From Micromonospora eburnea (lineage in GTDB: Bacteria > Actinomycetota > Actinomycetes > Mycobacteriales > Micromonosporaceae), in assembly GCF_900090225.1 (NCBI RefSeq), contig NZ_FMHY01000002.1:3596001-3660000 (forward strand): 64,000 bases of DNA. Reading direction: 5' to 3'. This document shows positions 34,664-42,795 of the stretch, one piece after another. The translations under genes and the position numbers were made by a program. The notes below the pieces were generated by a model. That model did not search any database. It saw only the letters and a list, made by a program, of their open reading frames with translations, and was not told where the DNA came from. Every line of letters begins with the position of its first letter. Position 1 is the first letter of the stretch.

Positions 34664-36355
34664 TCAGCGGAAGTCCTCCTCGCGGTACTCGCCGGCCGGC
34701 CGCGTCCGCGCCCCGGCGTGCTTGTCCCGCTCGGCAAGGCGCAGCTCGGTACGGCGGATCTTCCCCGAGATGGTCTTCGGCAGCTCGGCGAACTCCAACC
34801 GCCGCACCCGCAGGTACGGAGCCAGCCGCTCCCGCGAGTGCGCGAAGATCGCCGCCGCGGTCTTCTCGTCCGCAGCCCACCCGGGGGCCAGCACCACGTA
34901 CGCCTTCGGCACCGCCAGACGTACCGGGTCCGGTGACGGCACCACCGCCGCCTCGGCAACCGCCTCGTGCTCCAGCAGCGCGCTCTCCAGCTCGAACGGT
35001 GACACCCGGTAGTCGGACGCCTTGAACACGTCGTCGGTGCGCCCCACGTACGTCAGGTAGCCGTCGGCGTCCCGGGAGGCGATGTCCCCGGTGTGGTAGT
35101 AGCCGTCCCGCATCGCGGTGGCGGTCAGCTCGGCGTCGTCGTGGTAGCCGGCCATCAGCGCGGTCGGCCGGTGCGCCAGGTCGAGGCAGATCTCCCCGTC
35201 GTCGCCGGGCTCGCCGGTCACCGGGTCGACCAGGGCCACCACGTACCCGGGCAGCGGACGCCCCATCGAGCCGGGCCGCACCGGCTGCCCGGGCGGGTTG
35301 CCGATCTGCGCGGTGGTCTCGGTCTGCCCGTACCCGTCCCGGACGGTCACCCCCCAGGCCGCCTCGACCTGCTCGATCACCTCCGGGTTCAGCGGCTCCC
35401 CGGCGCCGACGACACTGCGCGGCGGCTTCCCGAGCCGGGTCAGGTCCGACTGGATCAGCATCCGCCACACGGTCGGCGGCGCGCAGAAGCTGGTCACCCC
35501 GCAGCGGTCCATCGCCGCCATCAGCCCGTTCGGATCGAAACGGGAGTAGTTGTAGACGAAGACCGTCGCGCCCGCGTTCCACGGTGCGAACACGTTGCTC
35601 CAGGCGTGCTTCGCCCAGCCCGGCGAGGAGATGTTCAGGTGCACGTCGCCGGGGCGCAGCCCGATCCAGTACATGGTGGACAGGTGGCCCACCGGGTATG
35701 AGGCGTGGGTGTGCTCGACCAGCTTCGGCCGGGCGGTGGTGCCCGAGGTGAAGTAGAGCAACAGCGGGTCGTCGGCCCGGGTCACCCCGTCGGGCGTGAA
35801 CATGTCCGACTCGTCGTACGCGTCGGCGTAGGCGTGCCAGCCGGTAACCGGCCCGCCGACCGCGATCCGGGTGTAGTCGCCGGGCGTCTCAGCGAACTTG
35901 TCGGTGTGTTCCGCCCCGACCACCACGTGCCGGGCCGCGCCCCGGTCCAGTCGGTCGGCCAGGTCAGCCGGGCCGAGCAGCGGCGTCGCCGGGATGATCA
36001 CCGCGCGCAGCTTGATCGCCGCCAGGATCGTCTCCCAGAGCTCCAACTGGTTGCCGAGCATGAGGATCAGCCGGTCGCCAGCCCGCACGCCCCGCGCCCG
36101 CAGCCAGTTCGCCACCCGGTTCGAGCGGCGGGACAGCTCGGCATACGACCAGCGGGCCTCTCCCCCGTCGGCCTCGACGATCCACAGCGCGGTGTCGTCG
36201 TTCTCCGCGGCGAGCACGTCGAACCAGTCCAGCGCCCAGTTGAACTCGTCCAGTGCCGGCCAGCGGAACCTCTCGTACGCGGTCTCGGGGTCCTCGCGGT
36301 GCGCGAGCAGAAAGTCGCGCGCGGCGCGGAAGGCGTCGGTGCCGGCGGTGGCCAT
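34664..36355 (-). CDS. Acyl-CoA synthetase, AMP-forming
   Basis: A 563-residue ANL superfamily ligase. The ATP/AMP signature YFTSGTTARPK lies near 200-212, YGQTETT near 340, YYHTGDIASRD near 420 and the C-terminal catalytic Lys in TISGKIRR near 535. The overall pattern (GWAKHAWSNVFAPWNAGA in outline) is that of medium-chain or benzoate-type acyl-CoA synthetases (ACSM-like) more than acetyl-CoA synthetase. It activates a carboxylic acid to its CoA ester. ATG 36355 has AAGGA upstream. It is divergent from a LuxR-type regulator that may control it. Confidence 0.92.
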   Translation of the reverse strand: MATAGTDAFRAARDFLLAHREDPETAYERFRWPALDEFNWALDWFDVLAAENDDTALWIVEADGGEARWSYAELSRRSNRVANWLRARGVRAGDRLILMLGNQLELWETILAAIKLRAVIIPATPLLGPADLADRLDRGAARHVVVGAEHTDKFAETPGDYTRIAVGGPVTGWHAYADAYDESDMFTPDGVTRADDPLLLYFTSGTTARPKLVEHTHASYPVGHLSTMYWIGLRPGDVHLNISSPGWAKHAWSNVFAPWNAGATVFVYNYSRFDPNGLMAAMDRCGVTSFCAPPTVWRMLIQSDLTRLGKPPRSVVGAGEPLNPEVIEQVEAAWGVTVRDGYGQTETTAQIGNPPGQPVRPGSMGRPLPGYVVALVDPVTGEPGDDGEICLDLAHRPTALMAGYHDDAELTATAMRDGYYHTGDIASRDADGYLTYVGRTDDVFKASDYRVSPFELESALLEHEAVAEAAVVPSPDPVRLAVPKAYVVLAPGWAADEKTAAAIFAHSRERLAPYLRVRRLEFAELPKTISGKIRRTELRLAERDKHAGARTRPAGEYREEDFR

Positions 36356-36494
36356 GGAGGGTGTCCTTCCTCTGTCTGCTGGACGCGCGGCGAGGGGACG
36401 GGGCCGCGCGCAGTAGCCTGATCCTCGATCGGGTGACGCGCCTCTCACCACCCCCGGATGGGGGTGGCCGGGCGGCCCGGCGGATCTTGGTGAG

Positions 36495-37367
36495 GTGATG
36501 AGGGTGGGGCGGCTCTTTCCCCGCGACGATGCCGACGAGATCCGGGGCGCGCTGCTGGCCCTGCGCCGCGGCACCGGGCTGCCGGTCGCCTTCGGCGGGC
36601 TGGTGCGGCCCGGGGCAGCGCATCGGATGATCATCACCGAGCTGACCGGCACCACCACCGGAGCGCTGCGCGGGTTGGCCGTCGCCGCCGGCGCTGGGCT
36701 GGGCGGGAAGGCCCTTGCCCTCGGTCTGCCGTTTCGGGTCGACGACTACCCGGTGGCCCGCACGATCAGCCACGAGTACGACGCGCCGGTCTTCGCCGAG
36801 GGGCTGCGCTCGGTGGTGGCCGTACCGGTGGTGACCGGCCGGGAGGTGCGTGCCGTCCTCTACGGCGCGGTCCGTCAGCGGTTACCCCTCGGTGACCGCC
36901 TGGTCGCCGCCGCGGTGGACGTCGGCCGGAACCTGGAACGCCGCCTCGCCGACCGGGACGCCGCCCGCGCGGCGCTGGCCGCTCTGCCCACCGCGCCGGC
37001 GCGCACCGAGCGGGACCCGGACGGGCCGGGATGGGAGCAGGTCCGGCAGGCCCACGCCGAGCTGCGCGGGCTGCTACGCCGGGTCGACGACCCGGAGCTG
37101 CGCGACCGCCTCGACGCGGTCGCCGACCGGCTCGCCGGCGCCGTCGCGGGGCCCGACCGCCCGGCCCCGGCGGTGGCCCTGTCGCCGCGGGAGATCGATG
37201 TGCTGGCCTGCGTGGCGCTGGGGTGCACCAACGCCGACGTCGCGGCGCAGCTCGGGCTACGCCCGGAGACGGTGAAGAGCTACCTGCGCTCGGCGATGCG
37301 CAAGCTGGGCGCGCACACCCGGTTGGAGGTCGTGGTCGCGGCCCGCCGGGCCAGGCTGCTCCCCTGA
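36495..37367 (+). CDS. GAF-like plus LuxR-type HTH regulator
   Basis: A 290-residue regulator. The N-terminal 150 residues resemble a GAF-type sensor domain (the GAVRQRLPLGDRLVAAAVDVGRNL region) and the C terminus (about 225-285) is a LuxR-type helix-turn-helix (LSPREIDVLACVALGCTNADVAAQLGLR and so on). It has no receiver domain. Such regulators stand next to acyl-CoA synthetase genes in actinobacteria and control short-chain or aromatic acid use. Here it is divergent from the acyl-CoA synthetase, 139 bases away. Two overlapping start codons (GTG, then ATG) are possible. Confidence 0.85.
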   Translation: MMRVGRLFPRDDADEIRGALLALRRGTGLPVAFGGLVRPGAAHRMIITELTGTTTGALRGLAVAAGAGLGGKALALGLPFRVDDYPVARTISHEYDAPVFAEGLRSVVAVPVVTGREVRAVLYGAVRQRLPLGDRLVAAAVDVGRNLERRLADRDAARAALAALPTAPARTERDPDGPGWEQVRQAHAELRGLLRRVDDPELRDRLDAVADRLAGAVAGPDRPAPAVALSPREIDVLACVALGCTNADVAAQLGLRPETVKSYLRSAMRKLGAHTRLEVVVAARRARLLP

Positions 37368-37469
37368 CGAGTGATCCGCCAGAGGCAGTAAGCAGGCGAG
37401 GAAACACCTTCCCGGTGACTGGGGGCAGCGCCAGATGCGCCGTCACATCCGCTAGAGCGTCCTAGGAGG

Positions 37470-37715
37470 CTAGCTTTCGCGCTGGTGGCTGCGGGTTGCG
37501 GGACGTGGTGCCGGTCGGGGCCGCCGCGTCCCGGCCGTGGCCAGTCTGGCCCGGTGCACCCCCTCCCGCAGTTCGTCGTCCCCCATCACCAGATAGACCA
37601 GCGGGCAGTCCTGCGGCCCGGTGACATCGAGCTGGCACAGGGTGCACGGCTCCCCCGGCCGGATCGGGCAGCTCGCCGCCGGCCTGGCCGTTCTGCTCGC
37701 AGTGCTCACGTTCAC
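37470..37715 (-). CDS. Small conserved cysteine-containing protein
   Basis: An 81-residue protein with a CPIRPGEPCTLCQLDVTGPQDC block and then PLVYLVMGDDELREG. The four cysteines could bind metal. I recall similar small proteins in actinobacteria with the CTLC, GPxDC and LVYLVM blocks, but the family name and function are not certain. The start is a GTG six bases after GGAGG; neighbouring GTGs are also possible. Confidence 0.6.
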   Translation of the reverse strand: MNVSTASRTARPAASCPIRPGEPCTLCQLDVTGPQDCPLVYLVMGDDELREGVHRARLATAGTRRPRPAPRPATRSHQRES

Positions 37716-37796
37716 CACAGTCCTCCCCACCGACCGGAACCGCCAGGGTCGTTGGTCACGAGGCCGCGGCCTTCTCTCGGCCTGGGCCGGGCCTCA

Positions 37797-37869
37797 ATCG
37801 ACTCCGTGTGCGGCATGTGGCGGTCTCGGCAGGTCCGGAGACCGCCGGTTGCCGGACCTGGAGTGGATC
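37797..37869. repeat. Dispersed intergenic element, copy B
   Basis: The second copy of the 70-base element, here in plus orientation (ATCGACTCCGTGTGCGGCAT at the left end). It contains a perfect inner stem GGCGGTCTC and GAGACCGCC. Around it, 37716-38123 holds no other supported gene except a possible short frame and the promoter of the secreted-protein gene. Confidence 0.7.
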
Positions 37870-37979
37870 ACGCCACGGGCCCGCCGAAACGGGACAGGCC
37901 GGCGCAGTGGGCACGCGCCCCCGGTTCTCCGGACGCGGCTGGGCGGGCATGCCCGACGCTCTCCGGCGGGAGGGAAGAC

Positions 37980-38018
37980 ATGGGACAGCAACGAAGATTT
38001 CTCATTTACGCCGAGTGA
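37980..38018 (+). CDS. Possible 12-residue leader peptide
   Basis: ATG 37980 has GGGAGGG five to six bases upstream and encodes MGQQRRFLIYAE before TGA. It lies 105 bases before the secreted-protein gene. It could be a leader peptide or a chance frame in an A/T-rich promoter stretch. Confidence 0.2.
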   Translation: MGQQRRFLIYAE

Positions 38019-38123
38019 CCGTCGCAACCCTCCTAGTGTTGGCCACACCGGTGCTAGTCACGGAGTTGGCCACCCGAACGGCGTCCCAAGCGGTCAGCGG
38101 ACGAAAAGTGAGGGAAGACGCGG

Positions 38124-38612
38124 ATGAAGGCACAGAGAATTCTCGGATCGACGGCGGTCGGCGTGGGCCTCGGCACGCTCCTGCTCCCGGCCGCCGCGCT
38201 CGCGGACACCACCGTCTCACCCGCCACCACCCCGGTCGGCGGGACCGTCGTCCTCACCACGACGGAATGCAACCCGAAGGACGGTGACGCGCTCTTCCAC
38301 GTCACCGGACCCGACCGGGACCAGAACGTCCGGTCCACCACGGCCGCGGCCGGGGGCGGACTGAGCGCCGAACTCTTCACCGCCGGGTTCACCCTCGGCA
38401 CGTACACGGTCACCACCACCTGCGGCAACGGCAGCAACGGGGGCACGGCCACCTTCACCGTCACCCCGATCGGCGGTGCCCCGGCCGGTGCCGGCGGCAA
38501 GGACGGCGACACCGGCGTGCTCGTCACGGGCGGCGCGCTGGCCGCCGTGGCGGTCGCCGGCGGGACGTACGCGCTGGTGCGCCGCCGACGGCGCCCGACC
38601 ACCGCCGCCTGA
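38124..38612 (+). CDS. Secreted surface protein with C-terminal membrane anchor
   Basis: A 162-residue exported protein. A signal peptide (GVGLGTLLLPAAALA) precedes a mature region with an Ig-like or beta-sandwich segment holding two cysteines (TTTECNPKD and VTTTCGNG). A Gly/Ala linker, a hydrophobic stretch (VLVTGGALAAVAVAGGTYALV) and a basic tail RRRRRPTTAA follow. This layout is that of a cell-surface protein anchored in the membrane, and there is no clear LPxTG motif. It stands directly upstream of a sortase gene. Confidence 0.75.
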   Translation: MKAQRILGSTAVGVGLGTLLLPAAALADTTVSPATTPVGGTVVLTTTECNPKDGDALFHVTGPDRDQNVRSTTAAAGGGLSAELFTAGFTLGTYTVTTTCGNGSNGGTATFTVTPIGGAPAGAGGKDGDTGVLVTGGALAAVAVAGGTYALVRRRRRPTTAA

Positions 38613-38643
38613 CGGCCTCGCCACACCATCCCTGGGCGAGGAG

Positions 38644-38672
38644 GCCCGCGCCGGACCTGGTCCGGCGCGGGC
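38644..38672 (+). terminator. 12-bp stem-loop between the surface protein and sortase genes
   Basis: Perfect arms at 38644-38655 and 38661-38672 enclose a five-base loop. Placed between the two genes, it would lower transcription into the sortase gene or stabilise the upstream mRNA. There is no T run. Confidence 0.6.
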
Positions 38673-38701
38673 GCCGCCCACGCCGGACCGGAGGTGGGAA
38701 C

Positions 38702-39352
38702 CTGTCGCCGAAGAGCAGCAGCGCGGACGGGCCGTCGAAGGCCCGCACGGCCGCGGTCGTCGCCGCGGTCACCATCGCCGGAGCGACCGGCGCCGGTCTG
38801 GTCGCCGCCGGTCTCGGCACCACCGCCCTCCGGCCGCCCCAGCCGGGGGCCTCGGCGGCGCCGACCGCCGAACCCTCCGGCTCACCCGGGCCGGTGCTGC
38901 CCCGTTCCGAACCGGCCCGCGTCACCATTCCCCGCATCGGCGTCGACGCCGCCATCGTCCCGGTGGCCACCAACGACGACGGCGAACTGGAGGTGCCACC
39001 GCTGGACCACCCGGAGATCGCCGGCTGGTACCGCCCGGGCCCCACCCCGGGCGAGGCGGGCAACGCCGTGCTGGTGGGGCATGTGGACTCGCAGAACGGC
39101 CCGGCGGTCTTCTTCGACCTGGGCCGGCTACGCCCCGGGGACACGGTACGGGTCAGCCGGGCCGACGGCCGGGTCGCCACGTTCACCGTGGACGGTGTCG
39201 GGGCGTACCCGAAGGACCGCTTCCCCACCGAGCGGGTTTACGGCGGCGACCCGGAGGCGCGGCTGCGCCTGATCACCTGCGGCGGCCGCTTCAACCCGCG
39301 CACCGGCAGCTACCCGGACAACATCGTGGTGTTCGCCACCGCCACCCGCTGA
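38702..39352 (+). CDS. Sortase, class F-like
   Basis: A 216-residue sortase. An N-terminal membrane anchor (VVAAVTIAGATGAGLVAAGLG) and a Pro-rich stalk precede the catalytic domain. His lies in LVGHVDS (about 127), Cys in LITCGG (about 193) and Arg in RFNPRTGSYPDN (about 200). The class fits the actinobacterial class F group. No in-frame ATG, GTG or TTG lies before the anchor, and CTG 38702 is preceded by GGAGGTGGGAAC. A CTG start is therefore inferred; a shorter GTG start (38894) would lose the anchor. Confidence 0.82.
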   Translation: MSPKSSSADGPSKARTAAVVAAVTIAGATGAGLVAAGLGTTALRPPQPGASAAPTAEPSGSPGPVLPRSEPARVTIPRIGVDAAIVPVATNDDGELEVPPLDHPEIAGWYRPGPTPGEAGNAVLVGHVDSQNGPAVFFDLGRLRPGDTVRVSRADGRVATFTVDGVGAYPKDRFPTERVYGGDPEARLRLITCGGRFNPRTGSYPDNIVVFATATR

Positions 39353-39461
39353 CCCGAGACAACCGTGGCGGCACGACGCCCCGGGCGCAATCGCCGGAGG
39401 CGGCCAGCACGACCAGCAACGACTCCACGATCGCCCTCGACCCGGGCCGGCCGGCGAGCGG

Positions 39462-40508
39462 CTACGGTCTGTCGAGGTCGGACAGTTCCTGGTCGAGCAG
39501 CTCGGCGAGGCGGGTCACCCGCCACGGCTCGGACTCGGCCGTGATCGCCCGGCTGGGCATCTCCACGGTCATCAGCAGGTAGAGGTAGAGCCGGTACAGG
39601 CCCAGTCGGCGGCGTACGCCGGCATCCAGCGGGAACGGCCTGATCGTCCGGTACGCCCGCACCACCGGATGGTCCGGTTCGTCCTCCGTACGCCGGAACA
39701 GCAACGGTGAGACCAGGTCCATCAGCGGATCGCCCCAGAGATAGCGCTCGCCGTCGACCAGGCCGCTGAGCCGGGGCGTGCCGTCCGGGACGTCCACCGC
39801 GAGCACGTTGCCCGCCCAACAGTCGAAGTGCAGCAGCGCCGGGCGGCGCACCACGTCGAGGACGTGGGCATGCCGGTCGACCAGTTCCCGGATCCGGCCC
39901 GCCGGCAGCGGCAGTGGCACCCGCCAGTCGGCCGCGTCGGCGAGCATGTCGTCCAGCATGGCCAGGTAGGCGTCCCGCCAGGTGTCGGCGCAGGCTCGCC
40001 CGCCGTCGTAGCCGTACCGGTCGCCGGTGACCCCGTGCAGGGTGGCGAGTGCGACGCCGAACTCGGCCTCGACCTCCGTGGTGTCGACACCGGCCTCGGT
40101 CAGCTCCCACAGCGTGCGACCGGGCAGCAGGCCGGTGAGCAGCCAGTCGCCCAGCGCCGGATCGCTGCCGTGGTGCAGCAGCGGCGCGGCCGGCACGGTG
40201 GGCGCCCCCTCGGCGACCAGCCGCAGGTAGCGGGCCTCGGCGCCGATCATGTCGTGCTCGTAACGCAGCAGCGGCACGGACGGCGGCGGCCCCACCTTCA
40301 GCACCACGGCCTGCCCGTCGTCCAGGGTCACCCACCAGACGGCGGCGAACCCGCCGCCGGTCAGCGGGCCGCACCCGGTGACCCGGGGCGTGGGACCGAG
40401 AGACGCCGCGACGTAGCGACGGACCTGGTCCGGGTCGAGGCGGCGTTGGGTGGGGCTCGATCCGGCGTGCCCCGCCACGCCGACGGCATCGTTTGTCGAC
40501 AGCTCCAT
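39462..40508 (-). CDS. Phosphotransferase, APH/fructosamine kinase-like
   Basis: A 348-residue protein of the aminoglycoside phosphotransferase superfamily. The catalytic loop is LLHFDCWAGNVL (HxDxxxxN), and the second metal-site motif is VDGERYLWGDPLMDL. An ATP-binding Lys is in VVLKVGPP. The substrate (antibiotic, sugar or other small molecule) cannot be told. ATG 40508 has GGAG six bases upstream. The gene is alone on the minus strand beside a sortase gene on the plus strand. Confidence 0.85.
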   Translation of the reverse strand: MELSTNDAVGVAGHAGSSPTQRRLDPDQVRRYVAASLGPTPRVTGCGPLTGGGFAAVWWVTLDDGQAVVLKVGPPPSVPLLRYEHDMIGAEARYLRLVAEGAPTVPAAPLLHHGSDPALGDWLLTGLLPGRTLWELTEAGVDTTEVEAEFGVALATLHGVTGDRYGYDGGRACADTWRDAYLAMLDDMLADAADWRVPLPLPAGRIRELVDRHAHVLDVVRRPALLHFDCWAGNVLAVDVPDGTPRLSGLVDGERYLWGDPLMDLVSPLLFRRTEDEPDHPVVRAYRTIRPFPLDAGVRRRLGLYRLYLYLLMTVEMPSRAITAESEPWRVTRLAELLDQELSDLDRP

Positions 40509-40574
40509 CTCGTGCTCCAGGCTAACGGCCGATGCCGCCGCGTGCTGCCCCGGGAAGCGCGGCGTGGGACACCC

Positions 40575-41819
40575 TCACCCGGCCCGTAGAGCCGGGGCTC
40601 CGGGCGCGGCGGCCGGTGCCGGCCGCGTCGCGCCCCGCACCACCGAGCCGATCCCGACCGCCGCGGCCGCGTAGAGACCGGCGAAGACCAGCCAGCCCAC
40701 CGACCCGCCGTCGACGATCAGCCAGGTCAGCAGCACCGGGCCGAGCATCCGGGTCAGCGGCACCCCGCTGCCGAAGAAGCCCTGGTACAGGCCGTGCCGG
40801 TCGGCCGGCGCCAGGTCGAAGCTGAGCTGCCAGGCGCCCGCGCCGTGCGCCATCTCGGCGTACACCTGGGCGCCGGCGCCGAGCAGCAGGATCACCGCCG
40901 CCGCCCAGGGCACGGTGGCGGCGGCCGAGAGCGCGAAGAGTCCACAGGCGACGGCCATGGTGACGCCGGCCCGCCGCAGCGAGCGCACCGCGCCCGCCGG
41001 ATTCACCACCCGCCGGGCCACCCGCACCTGGGCGAGCATCACCGCCGCCGTGTTGACCACCAGCAGCGCCGCCGCCAGCCAGGACGGTGCCGCGGTGCGC
41101 CGCGCCACCCAGAGCGGCAGCACCAGGCTGAGCAGCGGAAGGTACAGCATCATCACCGCGTTCAGGGCCGTCAGCAGCGCGTACGGCCGGTCCCGGAGCA
41201 CCGCGAGGCGACCGCCGCCGGCCCCGGGACGGGCCGCCGCGGGTCGCCGCGCCGGGAGCCGCCACAGCAGCAGCGCCGCGACCAGGAAGGCCACCGCGTC
41301 CACCGCGAGCACCGACCGGTACGCCCCGGCGGTGTGCGCCCAGAGCGCCAGGCCGCCGAGGGCCGCCCCCAGGCCGAGCCCGGCGTTGACCACCGCCTGC
41401 AGCCGCGCCCGCACCTCGGTATGCTGGGCCGGCTCCACCAGCCGGGCCAGCAGCGCCTGGCGTACCGCCGCCAGGCCGGTCTGGCCGCTGCCGTACAGGG
41501 CGGCCACCAGGACGAAGGCGGCCGGCTGGCGGACCAGCAGGAACGCGGCGACGGCCAGCGCGGTGCCGACCGCCAGCAGGACCGCCACCAGACGGGCGTC
41601 GCGCCGGTCCGCCGCGTGTCCCGCCGGCACTCCGGCCAGCAGACCGACCGCCCAGCCGACGGACAGCCCGAGCCCGACCTGCCCGGGTGACAGGCCGACC
41701 ACCTGGGTGAAGTAGAGCGCGGAGGTGACGAGGAAGGCCCCCTCACCGATCGAGTTGCCCAGCTGGGCCAGGGCGAGCGTACGCGCCGGTCCCGGTTGGG
41801 GCAGCAAACGGCCGGGCAC
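40575..41819 (-). CDS. MFS transporter
   Basis: A 414-residue major facilitator protein with about 12 membrane helices, including AGVPAGHAADRRDARL as the loop 2-3 signature and the LALAQLGNSIGEGAFLVTSALYF opening. It is similar to drug-efflux-type exporters. It begins at GTG 41819, three bases after the stop of the DsbA-like gene, so the two form an operon. The substrate is unknown. Confidence 0.84.
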   Translation of the reverse strand: MPGRLLPQPGPARTLALAQLGNSIGEGAFLVTSALYFTQVVGLSPGQVGLGLSVGWAVGLLAGVPAGHAADRRDARLVAVLLAVGTALAVAAFLLVRQPAAFVLVAALYGSGQTGLAAVRQALLARLVEPAQHTEVRARLQAVVNAGLGLGAALGGLALWAHTAGAYRSVLAVDAVAFLVAALLLWRLPARRPAAARPGAGGGRLAVLRDRPYALLTALNAVMMLYLPLLSLVLPLWVARRTAAPSWLAAALLVVNTAAVMLAQVRVARRVVNPAGAVRSLRRAGVTMAVACGLFALSAAATVPWAAAVILLLGAGAQVYAEMAHGAGAWQLSFDLAPADRHGLYQGFFGSGVPLTRMLGPVLLTWLIVDGGSVGWLVFAGLYAAAAVGIGSVVRGATRPAPAAAPGAPALRAG

Positions 41820-41822
41820 GGG

Positions 41823-42443
41823 TCAGCGCTCGATCGGCCGGCGGGTGCGCGCCCGCTTCAGTTCGAAGAAGCCGTCGGTGCCGGCGACCAGCAGCACCCC
41901 GTCCCAGAGCCGGCCGGCCGCCTCGCCACGCGGGATCGGCGCCACGACCGGCCCGAAGAAGGCGTTCACCCGGCCGTCGGGGCCGGTGACGTGGATGGTG
42001 GGGGTGCCGAGATCCTCGCCGACCGGCTCCAGGCCGACGTGGTGGCTGGTTAGCAGGGCCTCGTCGTGGTCGGTGGAGTCGGCGGCGTCGGCCAGGTCGA
42101 CGGGCAGGCCGACCTCGGTCAGCGCGGCCACGTACAGCTCCCGGCCGATCGGCGCCCGCTCATGGTGGATCCGGTTGCCCAGCGCGGTGTAGAGGTCGCG
42201 CAGCACCTCGGGGCCGAACTTCTGCTCGGCGGCCACGGCCACCCGGACCGGGCCCATGCCGGGCCTGAGCCACTCCCGGTACCACTCCTCCAGCCCGTCG
42301 CGCCCCTCGTTGAGCACGGACAGACTCATCACGTGGAACCGGACCCGCACATCGCGGACCTGCTCCACCTCCAGCAGCCACCGGGAGGCGTTCCACGCCC
42401 AGGGGCAGCGCGGGTCGAACCACATGTCGGCGGTCGTCGTCAT
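41823..42443 (-). CDS. DsbA-like protein, Rv2466c type, with one-cysteine active site
   Basis: A 206-residue thioredoxin-fold protein close to the mycothiol-dependent nitroreductase/oxidoreductase Rv2466c group. The active-site motif is DPRCPWAW, so only the first cysteine of a CxxC pair remains. This suggests a mono-thiol (mycothiol-adduct) mechanism. The helical insert (about 60-130) and the thioredoxin C-terminal GTPTIHV segment are present. ATG 42443 was chosen over a long frame that runs into an intergenic repeat. It is coupled to the MFS transporter. Confidence 0.83.
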   Translation of the reverse strand: MTTTADMWFDPRCPWAWNASRWLLEVEQVRDVRVRFHVMSLSVLNEGRDGLEEWYREWLRPGMGPVRVAVAAEQKFGPEVLRDLYTALGNRIHHERAPIGRELYVAALTEVGLPVDLADAADSTDHDEALLTSHHVGLEPVGEDLGTPTIHVTGPDGRVNAFFGPVVAPIPRGEAAGRLWDGVLLVAGTDGFFELKRARTRRPIER

Positions 42444-42585
42444 CGTCTCGGTTCCCTGTCCGGTCTCGGTCACGTATCTGACGCTAGGCCGGGAAGCGGC
42501 CCAACAGCAGTGCCGATCGGCGCACCGATCTCTGGGCCAATCGTCAACCGACCGCAGCTCGGTATTCGGAGAAGCCACTCCTTGC

Positions 42586-42659
42586 GATCCACTTCATGTC
42601 CCGCAAGTGGTGGTCTCCGCCGCCACTGTGACCGCCACATGCCGCACCCGGAGCCGATC
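42586..42659. repeat. Dispersed intergenic element, copy C
   Basis: The third copy of the 70-base element, in the same orientation as copy A on the minus strand (CTCCGGGTGCGGCATGTGG, then GGAGACCACC, then GTGGATC at the far end). It occupies the middle of the 352-base gap 42444-42795. The rest of the gap holds only the ribosome site of the downstream histone-like gene. Confidence 0.7.
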
Positions 42660-42795
42660 AAGGAGCGGAGGGCGCGCGGTGTTTGACCCCGGGCGCGGCG
42701 GGAAGACACGCGCGCCGCGCGGGCCGGTCGGCCCGACGTCGCCGGACGGCACCCACCACCGTCCGGGGCCGCGGCGCAGCAGCGAGGGAGGAGCG

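Noticed and set aside
37930..38123. ECF-type promoter before the surface-protein gene
   Set aside because: A CAACC box can be found at 38026-38030, but no convincing -10 partner lies at a normal distance, so no sigma factor can be named.
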